Assembly (NCBI GenBank): GCA_018385335.1
Contig: JAHAZN010000055.1
Location: 1-50,848 of the forward strand
DNA length: 50,848 bases
Reading direction: 5' to 3'
Source: Prevotella sp.
GTDB taxonomy: Bacteria; Bacteroidota; Bacteroidia; Bacteroidales; Bacteroidaceae
In this document: one piece after another, positions 27,110 to 36,631 of the stretch
Numbering within the stretch: position 1 is the stretch's first letter
Layout: each line of letters begins with the position of its first letter
Made by a program: the position numbers and the translations under genes
The notes under the pieces: model-generated
What the model saw: only the letters and a program-made list of their open reading frames with translations
What the model was told of the DNA's origin: nothing
Databases searched by the model: none

Positions 27110-27197
27110 AGCTATTGATTGTTATGTATATGAATTGAATCGATTTCTTCAGTCAAATTGCTTTATAAAAAATGTATGTTTATCAGATTTTACGATG

Positions 27198-27228
27198 CAA
27201 AGGTAATGAATATTTTCTTTAAAACAAC
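27198..27228 (-). promoter_or_regulatory. Promoter of mutA-mutB
   Basis: On the minus strand -7 TACCTTTG (27205-27198) is preceded by a -33-like GTTG (27228-27225) at 19 nt. The leader to the mutA ATG is about 80 nt with no recognisable riboswitch. Confidence 0.72.
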
Positions 27229-27276
27229 GAATAAGGTGATTTGTAGAGTTAACCAACGTTAAATATCTGACATACA

Positions 27277-27308
27277 TTCGACAAATCCCGCGATAAAGTC
27301 TAATTTTG
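27277..27308 (+). promoter_or_regulatory. Promoter of yraN
   Basis: TTCG at 27277-27280 and TAATTTTG at 27301-27308 with a 20-nt spacer approximate the Bacteroidetes consensus, 38 nt before the yraN ATG. Confidence 0.6.
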
Positions 27309-27346
27309 CTCTCCGCAAGAACGAACAAAATCAAAACATAGCAGTA

Positions 27347-27709
27347 ATGGCAATTCACAACGAACTGGGCAGATGGGGCGAAGATTATGCTGCTGACTTT
27401 CTGGCCGCTCAGGGCTATCGCATCGTTGAGCGCAACTGGCGCTTTGGTCATCATGACATCGACATCATCGCCTCGAAGGGCAACGAGATAGTATTTGTAG
27501 AAGTGAAGACCCGACGAAGCAACGCCTACATCGAACCCGAGACAGCAGTTGACTACAGGAAGATGCTGTCGATACGACGGGCAGCCAACAACTATATCAA
27601 GAAGTATGACATAGAGCAAATGGTGCGTTTTGACATCATCGCCATCTGTAAGAATGAAGGAAAAGATGCTACGCTCAACCATATCGAAGACGCTTTTGGG
27701 GCATTCTGA
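27347..27709 (+). CDS. YraN/UPF0102 family endonuclease-like protein
   Basis: A 120-aa protein of the YraN family, with a restriction-endonuclease-like fold and unsettled function. Typical sequence is visible: ELGRWGEDYAADFLAAQGY, then ERNWRFGHHDIDIIAS, and EIVFVEVKTRRSN, in which the D...ExK residues match the PD-(D/E)XK nuclease core. It stands alone between the divergent mutA promoter and the lon promoter. Confidence 0.92.
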   Translation: MAIHNELGRWGEDYAADFLAAQGYRIVERNWRFGHHDIDIIASKGNEIVFVEVKTRRSNAYIEPETAVDYRKMLSIRRAANNYIKKYDIEQMVRFDIIAICKNEGKDATLNHIEDAFGAF

Positions 27710-27753
27710 CAAAAAACGTAGGGCGATTTTTAGGCGTTCTTCTATTTTATTCG

Positions 27754-27761
27754 TAACTTTG
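27754..27761 (+). promoter_or_regulatory. -7 box of lon
   Basis: TAACTTTG at 27754-27761 matches the -7 consensus 34 nt before the lon ATG. The upstream -33 position reads TTAG, a weak match. No heat-shock (CIRCE/HAIR) operator was noticed. Confidence 0.6.
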
Positions 27762-27795
27762 CAAGCTAAAAAGAATATTTACCGTATCTTAAAAG

Positions 27796-30258
27796 ATGGA
27801 CAACAGACAAGATAACAAGGCTTTTGCTATGATTGCCGACCTTGACGGCGACATTGCAGACCTCAGGCCAACAGACCTTCCAGAGACACTTGATATACTG
27901 CCAGTAAGAAACATCGTGGTCTTCCCTGGTGTTGTTACTCCTATCCTCGTGGGTAGGGCATCAAGTCTCGCTCTGGTAAAGAAAGCAGAGAAGACCGGAA
28001 GAGTTATATCCGTATTCACACAGCGCGACCCCGAGGTGGATGAGCCGGGTGTCACTGACCTCTACGATGTCGGCGTGCTGGCAAAGGTGGTGAAGACCAT
28101 CTCGCTCCCCGGTGGCAACCTCACGGCTATCATCCAAGGATTGTGCAGGGCAGAACTCATAACTATCACCAAGAAAACACCTTACATAAAGGGTAAGGTG
28201 AACACACTGCTCGACTCCTACCCCGACTCCAACGACAAGGAGTTTGTCACTGCCATCGAAGACCTGCGTCAACTATGTGTCAACTATGTAAAAATCAACG
28301 ACGACATCCCCGAAGATGCTACCTTCGCCCTGCGCAATGTTCACAACAACATCATGGCGCTCAACTTTGTATGCGCCAACATGCCGTTCTCTATCAAGGA
28401 GAAGATAGGATTGTTGCGCACCGCAGAGATCAAGCAGCGTCTCTTCGATGTGATGCGTATCATGAACAGGGAGATGGCACTGCAACAGCTCCGACAGGAC
28501 ATCAAGAACAAGACGCGCGATGACATCGATGAGCAGCAGAAAAACTATTTCCTCCAACAGCAGATCAAGAACCTCCAGGCAGAGATAGGCAACGGCGAGG
28601 GCTGTCCGGAAAAGGTGGAGCTCCTCGAGAAAGCCAAAAACTTAAAATGGTCGGAAGAGATGAAGAGAATCTTCATGAAGGAGGCAGACAAACTCGACCA
28701 GCTCAACCCACAGAGTCCCGACTTCAACGTTCAACTCAATTACCTCGAGACGATGGTGTCGCTGCCCTGGGGCAAATATACCACCGATGACCTCAACCTC
28801 AAAAGGGCTCAGAAAGTGCTCGACCATGACCACTATGGCATGGAGAAGGTGAAGGAGCGCATCCTCGAATATATCGCTGTGCTCAGTCTTCGCGGCGACC
28901 TGAAATCGCCTATCATCTGTCTCTATGGCCCTCCCGGTGTAGGTAAGACGAGCCTGGGTAAGAGCATCGCCGAATCCCTGAAAAGGAAGTATGTCAGGAT
29001 GTCGCTAGGTGGATTGCACGACGAGGCAGAGATACGCGGTCACCGACGTACTTATGTGGGAGCCATGCCCGGACGTATCATCAAGAACCTGCAGAAGGCG
29101 GGCTCATCCAACCCTGTCTTCGTGCTCGACGAGATAGATAAGGTGACGCAGAACACCATGCACGGCGACCCGGCATCGGCACTGCTCGAAGTGCTCGACC
29201 CCGAACAGAACACGGCATTCCACGACAACTACCTCGACGTTGATTACGATCTCTCTAAGGTACTGTTCATCGCCACCGCCAACGATCTCAACACCATCCC
29301 CCGTCCCCTCCTCGACCGTATGGAAATCATCGAGGTGAGCGGCTATATCACCGAGGAGAAGACTGAGATAGCCAGACGTCACCTCATCCCCAAAGAGATG
29401 AGCAATACGGGAATGAGCGACAACGGTCCTTTGTCATTCACTAAACCAGCAATAATAAAGATCATCGAACAGTACACCCGTGAGAGCGGCGTGCGACAGT
29501 TGGAGAAACAGATAAGTAAGGTACTGAGAAAGATTGCCTTCAGATATGCCAGCGACAAGGTGATGCCTTATCAGAAAATCACCCCTCAGGACATCGAAGA
29601 CCTGCTGGGCAAACCTCCTTACTACCGCGACATCTATCAGGGCAACGCCTATGCCGGCGTGGTCACCGGACTGGCATGGACGAGTGTCGGCGGTGAGATT
29701 CTCTTCATCGAGACAAGTCTGAGCAAGGGTAAAGGTGCCAAACTCACGCTGACGGGTAACCTCGGCGATGTGATGAAAGAGTCGGCAGTGCTCGCCCTCG
29801 AGTATGTGAAGGCACACGCCGACCTGCTGAACATCGACTACCGCATCTTCGACAACTGGAACATACATATCCACGTCCCCGAGGGAGCCACACCTAAGGA
29901 TGGTCCTTCGGCTGGTATCACCATCGCCACCTCTATCGCCTCGGCACTCACACAGCGTAAGGTGAGAAAGAACACCGCCATGACGGGCGAGATCACACTG
30001 CGAGGCAAGGTACTGCCCGTGGGTGGTATCAAAGAGAAGATTCTCGCTGCCAAGCGGGCTGGCATCACCGACATCGTGATGTGTGCCGAGAACAGAAAGG
30101 ACATCGAGGAGATTCCGGAGGTTTATCTCAAGGGCGTCAACTTCCACTATGTAGAGAATGTTCAGGATGTGTGGCAGTTTGCCCTCACCGACGAGAAGGT
30201 GGATGATGCCATGGTCTTCGAGGTTGAAGAGAACGAAAACAAGAAAAGCGAAGCATGA
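27796..30258 (+). CDS. lon: ATP-dependent protease Lon
   Basis: An 820-aa cytosolic AAA+ serine protease that degrades misfolded and regulatory proteins. The N-terminal substrate-binding domain (about 35-240) begins [20 protein letters not shown]. The AAA+ module has Walker [11 protein letters not shown] (about 377-386) and Walker [11 protein letters not shown]. The protease domain has the catalytic Ser in KDGPSAGIT (about residue 705) and Lys in [13 protein letters not shown] (about 746). It ends in an acidic/basic tail. It overlaps tgt by four bases, so lon-tgt-lptG/F form an operon. Confidence 0.97.
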   Translation: MDNRQDNKAFAMIADLDGDIADLRPTDLPETLDILPVRNIVVFPGVVTPILVGRASSLALVKKAEKTGRVISVFTQRDPEVDEPGVTDLYDVGVLAKVVKTISLPGGNLTAIIQGLCRAELITITKKTPYIKGKVNTLLDSYPDSNDKEFVTAIEDLRQLCVNYVKINDDIPEDATFALRNVHNNIMALNFVCANMPFSIKEKIGLLRTAEIKQRLFDVMRIMNREMALQQLRQDIKNKTRDDIDEQQKNYFLQQQIKNLQAEIGNGEGCPEKVELLEKAKNLKWSEEMKRIFMKEADKLDQLNPQSPDFNVQLNYLETMVSLPWGKYTTDDLNLKRAQKVLDHDHYGMEKVKERILEYIAVLSLRGDLKSPIICLYGPPGVGKTSLGKSIAESLKRKYVRMSLGGLHDEAEIRGHRRTYVGAMPGRIIKNLQKAGSSNPVFVLDEIDKVTQNTMHGDPASALLEVLDPEQNTAFHDNYLDVDYDLSKVLFIATANDLNTIPRPLLDRMEIIEVSGYITEEKTEIARRHLIPKEMSNTGMSDNGPLSFTKPAIIKIIEQYTRESGVRQLEKQISKVLRKIAFRYASDKVMPYQKITPQDIEDLLGKPPYYRDIYQGNAYAGVVTGLAWTSVGGEILFIETSLSKGKGAKLTLTGNLGDVMKESAVLALEYVKAHADLLNIDYRIFDNWNIHIHVPEGATPKDGPSAGITIATSIASALTQRKVRKNTAMTGEITLRGKVLPVGGIKEKILAAKRAGITDIVMCAENRKDIEEIPEVYLKGVNFHYVENVQDVWQFALTDEKVDDAMVFEVEENENKKSEA

Positions 30259-31382
30259 CGTTTGAACTGCAATACACTGATACTGCATCAGAGGCTCGCG
30301 CCGGAATGATTACCACCGACCACGGACAGATAGCTACGCCTATCTTCATGCCCGTGGGCACCTGTGGCAGCGTGAAGGGTGTCCACTTCGAAGAACTCCG
30401 TCAACAGGTGAAGGCTCAGATTATCCTGGGCAACACCTATCATCTCTACCTCCGTCCCGGTCTGGAGATCCTCCAGCAGGCAGGTGGCCTCCACCGTTTT
30501 GGCGGTTGGGACCGTCCTATCCTCACCGACTCAGGAGGCTTTCAGGTGTTCTCGCTCACGGGGATAAGGAAACTGCGTGAAGAGGGATGTGAGTTCCGCT
30601 CACACGTCGATGGTTCAAAACATTTCTTCACACCAGAGAATGTGATGGACACACAGCGCGTGATAGGTGCAGACATCATCATGGCCTTCGACGAGTGTCC
30701 TCCGGGACAGAGCGACTTCCAGTATGCCAAGAAGAGTCTTATGCTCACCCAGCGCTGGCTCGACCGTTGCTTTAAGCGTTTCAACGAGACCTCACCGCTC
30801 TATGGTCATCAGCAGAGCCTCTTCCCCATCGTCCAGGGCTGTACGTTCAAGGAACTGCGCCGCGACGCTGCCAAATATGTGGCAGACAAGGGCGCTGACG
30901 GCAATGCCATCGGCGGACTTGCCGTGGGTGAGCCTACAGAGGTGATGTACGAGATGATAGAGACAGTCAACGAGATTCTTCCTAAGGACAAGCCTCGCTA
31001 TCTCATGGGCGTGGGCACCCCACAGAACATCCTCGAAGCGATAGAACGTGGTGTAGATATGTTCGACTGCGTGATGCCTACACGCAATGGGCGCAATGCC
31101 ATGCTCTTCACCTACGAAGGGACGATGAACATGCGCAACAAGAAATGGGAGAACGACTTCACTCCTATCGACGAGGAGGGCTGCTATACCGACAGGGTCT
31201 ATACCAAAGCCTACCTCCATCATCTCTTCAAGGCACAGGAACTGCTCGCCATGCAGATAGCCAGCATTCATAACCTCGCCTTCTATCTCCGACTGGTGGG
31301 CGACGCGAGAGCGCATATCATTCAAGGCGACTTCACGACGTGGAAGAGAAGTGTTATTGACCAACTAAACAGAAGGAGATAA
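30255..31382 (+). CDS. tgt: Queuine tRNA-ribosyltransferase
   Basis: A 375-aa enzyme that exchanges guanine 34 for preQ1 in tRNAs with GUN anticodons. Signatures are LTDSGGFQVFSL (with the first catalytic Asp just before), GGLAVGEP, PRYLMGVGTP and FDCVMPTRNGR (the nucleophile Asp region). The usual C-terminal zinc site is CxCxxC plus a later His. Here the aligned stretch reads EEGCYTDR (about 307-314), keeping one Cys and the His of SIHN (about 339) while the other two Cys positions read Gly and Asp. Zinc binding is therefore in doubt although the fold is intact. Coupled to lon by ATGA. Confidence 0.96.
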   Translation: MTFELQYTDTASEARAGMITTDHGQIATPIFMPVGTCGSVKGVHFEELRQQVKAQIILGNTYHLYLRPGLEILQQAGGLHRFGGWDRPILTDSGGFQVFSLTGIRKLREEGCEFRSHVDGSKHFFTPENVMDTQRVIGADIIMAFDECPPGQSDFQYAKKSLMLTQRWLDRCFKRFNETSPLYGHQQSLFPIVQGCTFKELRRDAAKYVADKGADGNAIGGLAVGEPTEVMYEMIETVNEILPKDKPRYLMGVGTPQNILEAIERGVDMFDCVMPTRNGRNAMLFTYEGTMNMRNKKWENDFTPIDEEGCYTDRVYTKAYLHHLFKAQELLAMQIASIHNLAFYLRLVGDARAHIIQGDFTTWKRSVIDQLNRRR

Positions 31383-31392
31383 AGCCCAAGCT

Positions 31393-32577
31393 ATGACGGT
31401 AAGAACAAAGCTATCCCACTCTATGAGCCATGTTGCATCTGTTGCAGCATGGCTTTGGCACATCTTGAAACAGGTGAATCCGCTGCGCCTCGTCAAGAGG
31501 GTCGATGGCTATATCATCGGTAAGTTCATCGGCACCTATTTCTATTCCATCATCCTCATCATCTCCATCTCCATCGTCTTCGACGTCAACGAGAACCTGG
31601 CGAAGTTCACCGCTAACAACGCGCCGTTGCGCGCCATCGTCTTCGACTATTACGCCAACTTCGTTCCCTACTTCGCCAACCTCTTCAGCCCGCTGTTTGT
31701 CTTCATCGCTGTCATCTTCTTCACCTCCAAACTGGCAGGCAACTCAGAGATTATCGCCATGCTCGCCAGCGGCATGAGCTTCAAGCGTCTGTTGCGCCCC
31801 TACATGATTTCGGCAGCCTTTATCTCCATCCTCAACTTCTATCTCGGTTCCTTCATCATCCCCAAGGGCACGGTGATACGACACGACTTCGAGTCGCTCT
31901 ACAAAAACAATAAGAAGAACACATCGGCCAGCAACGTACAGCTCCTGGTAGATCAAGGAGTGATCGCCTATATTGCCCAATATGACGACCGTACAAAGAC
32001 GGGCTACGGCTTCTCTCTCGACAAGTTTGAGAAGAAGAAACTGGTGAGTCACATGACAGCTAACATCATCCGCTACGACACCATCTCCGACAGTCGTAAC
32101 CACTGGAAGGCTATCAACTACAAGATCAGGGAACTGAAAGGTATGCGTGAACATATCACCACGGGCATGGAGATAGACACGCTCATCATGATGGAGCCCA
32201 TGGACCTGGTGTTCAGCAAAGGTCAGCAGGAGACCTTCACCAGTCCTGAACTCAAACAGTATATCGCCAAACAGAAGAACCGTGGTTCGAGCAATGTGGT
32301 GCAGTATGAGGTGGAATATCACAAACGCATTGCCTCATGCTTCGCCTCATTTATCCTCACCATCATCGGAGCCAGTCTGAGTGCGCGCAAGCGCAAAGGC
32401 GGCATGGGTCTCTACCTCGGCATCGGTCTGGCACTGAGTTTCTCTTATATCCTGCTGCAGTCCATCAGCTCCACCTTTGCCATCAACGCCGGACTCCCCT
32501 CGGTCATCGCCGCCTGGATTCCCAACATCCTCTATGCGTTCATCGCCTACTACTGCTATCGAAATGCACCTAACTGA
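31393..32577 (+). CDS. LptF/LptG family LPS-transport permease (YjgP/YjgQ)
   Basis: A 394-aa inner-membrane permease of the LptF/LptG family, part of the LptB2FG complex that pulls lipopolysaccharide from the inner membrane. It begins with a cytoplasmic stretch, then RVDGYIIGKFIGTYFYSIILI, the usual first helix. Three N-terminal and three C-terminal helices flank a large periplasmic beta-jellyroll (about 145-310). The signature EYHKRIASCFASFILTIIGASLSARKRKGG, which the family keeps at the coupling helix, is at about 303-332. Start 10 nt after tgt. F versus G cannot be settled by eye. Confidence 0.9.
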   Translation: MTVRTKLSHSMSHVASVAAWLWHILKQVNPLRLVKRVDGYIIGKFIGTYFYSIILIISISIVFDVNENLAKFTANNAPLRAIVFDYYANFVPYFANLFSPLFVFIAVIFFTSKLAGNSEIIAMLASGMSFKRLLRPYMISAAFISILNFYLGSFIIPKGTVIRHDFESLYKNNKKNTSASNVQLLVDQGVIAYIAQYDDRTKTGYGFSLDKFEKKKLVSHMTANIIRYDTISDSRNHWKAINYKIRELKGMREHITTGMEIDTLIMMEPMDLVFSKGQQETFTSPELKQYIAKQKNRGSSNVVQYEVEYHKRIASCFASFILTIIGASLSARKRKGGMGLYLGIGLALSFSYILLQSISSTFAINAGLPSVIAAWIPNILYAFIAYYCYRNAPN

Positions 32578-32643
32578 TAACGACGTCACAAGAAACATCC
32601 TCACGGCAAAGAATCAAGAACACTGAAACACGAACACTGATAT

Positions 32644-33954
32644 ATGAAATTTGAAGAAACCTATCTCAACGATAACATCCTCGACGCGCTCTACGACATG
32701 CGCTTCGAGGACTGTACACCTATCCAGGAGCGGTGCATCCCGGAGATTCTCGATTTCCATGACCTCATAGGTGTGGCACAGACGGGCACAGGAAAGACTG
32801 CGGCTTACCTGCTCCCTGTACTCAGTCTGCTCGACGATGGCGGCTACCCCAAGAATGCAATCAACTGTGTCATCATGTCTCCCACACGAGAACTGGCACA
32901 GCAGATAGACCAGGCGATGCAAGGCTTTGGCTATTACCTTGATGGCATCAGCAGTGTGGCTGTCTATGGAGGAAACGATGGCAACCGATATGACCAGGAG
33001 ACAAAGAGTCTGAAGATGGGAGCTGACGTGGTGATAGCGACACCAGGACGACTGATCAGTCATATCAAAATGGGGAACGTTGACCTCAGTAAGGTGAGTT
33101 TCTTCATCCTCGACGAGGCTGACAGGATGCTCGACATGGGTTTCTATGATGATATCCTACAGATTGCCGGTCAACTGCCTAAGGAGCATCAGACAATCAT
33201 GTTCTCTGCCACCATGCCGGCGAAGATACAACAACTGGCCAAGACCCTGCTGCATAACCCCGTGGAGGTGAAGATAGCGGTGAGCAAACCGGCGGAGAAG
33301 ATCCAGCAGTCGGCATTCCTCTGTTATGAGGCGCAGAAGAACGGAATCATCAAACACCTCTTCAAGACCGACCAGCTCAACCGCGTCATCATCTTCTCCG
33401 GAAAGAAAGACAAGGTGAAGGAAATCACACGCGAACTCAGACACCAGCATATCAACTGCTGTCAGATGCACAGCGACCTGACCCAACAGGAAAGAGATGA
33501 GGTGATGTATGAGTTTAAGACGGGACAGAAAGATGTGCTTATCGCTACCGACATCGTGGCGCGAGGCATCGACATCGACGACATACGCATGGTCATCAAC
33601 TATGACGTGCCACATGATGCTGAAGATTATGTTCACCGCATCGGCCGTACGGCAAGAGCCGACAGAGACGGTGTGGCTATCACGCTGGTGAGCGAGAAGG
33701 ATATGTATCTCTTCCATCAGATTGAACGTTTCCTCGAAAAGGAGATCACCAAGTTGCCGCTGCCCGAAGGACTGGGTGACGCTCCAGCCTACCGCGTGGA
33801 GGAGAAGAAGAAAGGACGTAACGGCCGTTGGCACAGTCATGGCAACAGCCGAAGAGGTGGAGAGAAAGGGAAACCAAACAGAAAAAGGTCGAGGGCGCGA
33901 GGCAAGAAGAATCATCAGAACTCGACTAAAGACCATCAGACAAAGACTTCATGA
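32644..33954 (+). CDS. DEAD-box ATP-dependent RNA helicase
   Basis: A 436-aa RNA helicase of the RhlE/CsdA-like group, likely in ribosome assembly or RNA turnover. It has the Q motif (CTPIQERCIPEIL), motif I AQTGTGKT, Ia PTRELAQQ, motif II DEAD (in FILDEADRMLDMGF), motif III SAT and motif VI HRIGRTARADRDG. The C-terminal about 60 residues are a basic Gly/Arg/Lys tail (RNGRWHSHGNSRRGGEKGK) for RNA binding. Its stop overlaps the start of the next gene (ATGA). The 66-nt gap upstream separates it from the lptG/F gene. Confidence 0.95.
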   Translation: MKFEETYLNDNILDALYDMRFEDCTPIQERCIPEILDFHDLIGVAQTGTGKTAAYLLPVLSLLDDGGYPKNAINCVIMSPTRELAQQIDQAMQGFGYYLDGISSVAVYGGNDGNRYDQETKSLKMGADVVIATPGRLISHIKMGNVDLSKVSFFILDEADRMLDMGFYDDILQIAGQLPKEHQTIMFSATMPAKIQQLAKTLLHNPVEVKIAVSKPAEKIQQSAFLCYEAQKNGIIKHLFKTDQLNRVIIFSGKKDKVKEITRELRHQHINCCQMHSDLTQQERDEVMYEFKTGQKDVLIATDIVARGIDIDDIRMVINYDVPHDAEDYVHRIGRTARADRDGVAITLVSEKDMYLFHQIERFLEKEITKLPLPEGLGDAPAYRVEEKKKGRNGRWHSHGNSRRGGEKGKPNRKRSRARGKKNHQNSTKDHQTKTS

Positions 33955-34730
33955 TATTCTATTTTTCTGGTACCGGCAACACTCGCTGGGCCGCACGACA
34001 GTTGGCGGAGGCTACGGGCGAACCACTCATTTCCATCACCGAGGCACTCCATAACGGAAAGACTACTTATCGTCTCGCCGAGGGAGAACGCATAGGATTC
34101 TGCTTTCCCGTACATGGATGGCAACCGCCACAGATCGTGAGGCGATTCATCCGTCAACTCTCTCTACAGGGAAAAGACAACACTCATTTCTGTTATGCGC
34201 TGTGCACCTGCGGCGATGACATCGGAGAGACTATCACCATCCTCAATAAGGAACTGAAAAAGATAGGATGCCACACAGATAGTGCCTACTCGCTCATCAT
34301 GCCCGAAACCTATGTCTGCCTTCCTTTTATGCATACCGATACACCGGAACGCGAAAAGGAAAAAATAGCATTGGCAAAGAAGGAAATGAGAAGGATAGCA
34401 GAAGAGGTGAAGGAGAGAAAGAAAGGGGTGATGAGAATAGTGAAAGGCCCCACTCCCCTGCTCTATTCCTATGTCCTTGGCGCCTATTTCAACCGTTTCA
34501 TGATTAGCGACAAGCCATTTCTGGTTGACAAGGAGCGATGCAGCAGATGCGGCAAATGTGCCAAGGTGTGCCCTACCTGCAACATCAGCTACGACGGAGA
34601 AGGATGGCCCGTCTTCGCTCATCAGCATCAATGTACGTGCTGCCTGGCTTGCTATCACCACTGCCCTCATCATGCCATCAACTATGGCAAAAGAACCAAG
34701 AACCGTGGACAGTATTTCTTTAAAGAATAA
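33951..34730 (+). CDS. EFR1-type flavodoxin/ferredoxin fusion protein
   Basis: A 259-aa redox protein. The N-terminus (about 1-150) is flavodoxin-like, opening with the phosphate-binding loop IFYFSGTGNTRWAARQL. The C-terminus (about 185-250) carries two [4Fe-4S] motifs, CSRCGKCAKVCPTC and CTCCLACYHHCPHHAI. The combination matches the EFR1-family ferrodoxins of anaerobes, whose electron partners are unknown. It is coupled to the helicase gene by ATGA, though no functional link is obvious. Confidence 0.9.
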   Translation: MIFYFSGTGNTRWAARQLAEATGEPLISITEALHNGKTTYRLAEGERIGFCFPVHGWQPPQIVRRFIRQLSLQGKDNTHFCYALCTCGDDIGETITILNKELKKIGCHTDSAYSLIMPETYVCLPFMHTDTPEREKEKIALAKKEMRRIAEEVKERKKGVMRIVKGPTPLLYSYVLGAYFNRFMISDKPFLVDKERCSRCGKCAKVCPTCNISYDGEGWPVFAHQHQCTCCLACYHHCPHHAINYGKRTKNRGQYFFKE

Positions 34731-34771
34731 AGTAAGAAGATTATCAATAACGAATTAAAAATCAATAGACT

Positions 34772-36631
34772 ATGAAACGAATTGCGCTGCTTATTATGGT
34801 CATCATGACGCTGCTTCCATCAAAAGCGGTGAGGGTGAGTCCTACACCCGTCTGCATCCATCAGAGTGATGGTTCTTCGCTCTGGGTAAGAGGTTATGGC
34901 GACGAAAACTATTGTTATTACACGACGACCGACGGAGTACTGCTCTATCAGGAGGGCAGAACCTTCTATGTGGCGGAGATTGATGAGCAAGGCTGTCTGC
35001 TGCCTTCCGACATCATCGCCCATGAAACAGGCAGACGCAGTGATGCTGAACTCTCACTCATCAACCGTCAGAACCGTCAACGTTTCTATCAGAACCTGCC
35101 TGCCAAGCGTCAGCGTGCCATCATGCGCGAACCAGTGGCCTCCTCGTCCTATCTGCTTCCCCATGTCGGTTCACCCAAGGTGCCTGTCATACTGGTAGCC
35201 TTCTCTGACACTCCTTTCACGATAGAGGAGCCCAAGACAGTATTCAACAAATACCTCAATGCTGAGGAGCTGTTCGATGTAGAGAAAGAACCTATCGTGG
35301 GTAAAAACTATGGTAGTGTGAAGCGTTATTTCACGGATATGAGTAGAGGACTGTTTACACCCGACTTTGAGGTGATTGGTCCCGTGACGCTCCCTCACCC
35401 TACAGCTTACTATGGTGCAGGAGGGGTTAAACAGGAGAAAACAGAAGCGCTGTTGGCCGATGCCTGCTCGGCCGTTGATGAGGAGGTTGATTTCTCTCGT
35501 TATGACAGTAATGACGATGGCATCATCGACCTTGTCTATCTCATCTATGCCGGCTACTCACAGAGTTGGACAGGCAATTCCACCGACTGCATCTGGCCCA
35601 AGTCGGGGGTACTACCCGCCAATGTCACTGTCGATGGGAAGAAGGTGGGACGCTATGGAGTGAACAACGAACTCAACTTCTACCCGGAGTATCAGGCAGA
35701 GAAAGGATTGTTTATCAATGGTATCGGCCTCTTCTGCCATGAGTTCTCCCACTGCATCGGTCTGCATGACCTCTACCCTTCTCAGGGAAGCGCTGCCGAA
35801 CGATGCGTGAACCATAACATGGAATACTGGGACCTGATGGATGCCGGCGAATATTTAAAAAACGGTTATTATCCCGCAGAGTATAGTGCTTGGGAGAGAG
35901 AATGTTTCGGGTGGCTGAAGATTGACACGCTCTCTGAACCTGCCAACGTCTCACTCCTGTCGCTTGCCGAGGGTGGCAATGCCTACCGCATCGTCAACGA
36001 TGCCAATCCCAATGAATACTATCTGATAGAGAATATCCAGACGAAGGGATGGAACAGTTTTCTCTTTGGTGCAGGGATGATGGTGACGCATGTTGACTAT
36101 GAAGCAAACACATTCAACGGCATAACTACCATCAACAGCACTGTCGGCCATCCACGTTTCACCATCATTCCTGCCGATGGACTGATCGTACCACAAATCT
36201 TCGTTGGTCAGACCATTGCTGAAGATGAGGATGAAAAGGTTGCTGCCTGGAACGAATCGTTTGTTGAGAAATACCAGGGACAACTCTTCGATGTCAACCT
36301 CTATAAACAGGAAGCCGCCGGCGACCTCTTCCCAGGCACGGCGAACACAACAGAACTCACAGACACCTCTCATCCTGCAGCCACGGTCTATACGGGTGGA
36401 GGAATGGGGAAACCCATCACCGATATCGCCATGGATGAACAAGGTGTCATCACGTTCAAGTTGATGGGAGGTGTTGAAACAGCCATCAGGGAGCTAACAA
36501 ATACTCCATCATCAACAGCTATCTACACTCTTGATGGCCGCCGTGTTTCTGGCGCAACGAAGCAACTGAAGAAAGGACTTTATCTCATCAACGGAAAGAA
36601 AATCGCAATATCAGGGGAAGGTGGTCGCTGA
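34772..36631 (+). CDS. Secreted M6-family metalloprotease with C-terminal sorting-like tail
   Basis: A 619-aa protein with a signal peptide (about 1-19). The N-terminal region (about 25-120) resembles the pro-domain of immune-inhibitor-A-like peptidases. The M6 catalytic domain (about 125-420) carries the zinc motif CHEFSHCIGLHDLYP (about 324-338) with HEFSH and the third ligand region GLHD. The last about 40 residues (AIYTLDGRRV...KKGLYLINGKKIAI) resemble the T9SS-type tails of Prevotella secreted proteins. The 3' end overlaps the convergent nuclease gene by 44 bp. Targets are unknown; virulence roles of relatives should not be assumed. Confidence 0.88.
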   Translation: MKRIALLIMVIMTLLPSKAVRVSPTPVCIHQSDGSSLWVRGYGDENYCYYTTTDGVLLYQEGRTFYVAEIDEQGCLLPSDIIAHETGRRSDAELSLINRQNRQRFYQNLPAKRQRAIMREPVASSSYLLPHVGSPKVPVILVAFSDTPFTIEEPKTVFNKYLNAEELFDVEKEPIVGKNYGSVKRYFTDMSRGLFTPDFEVIGPVTLPHPTAYYGAGGVKQEKTEALLADACSAVDEEVDFSRYDSNDDGIIDLVYLIYAGYSQSWTGNSTDCIWPKSGVLPANVTVDGKKVGRYGVNNELNFYPEYQAEKGLFINGIGLFCHEFSHCIGLHDLYPSQGSAAERCVNHNMEYWDLMDAGEYLKNGYYPAEYSAWERECFGWLKIDTLSEPANVSLLSLAEGGNAYRIVNDANPNEYYLIENIQTKGWNSFLFGAGMMVTHVDYEANTFNGITTINSTVGHPRFTIIPADGLIVPQIFVGQTIAEDEDEKVAAWNESFVEKYQGQLFDVNLYKQEAAGDLFPGTANTTELTDTSHPAATVYTGGGMGKPITDIAMDEQGVITFKLMGGVETAIRELTNTPSSTAIYTLDGRRVSGATKQLKKGLYLINGKKIAISGEGGR

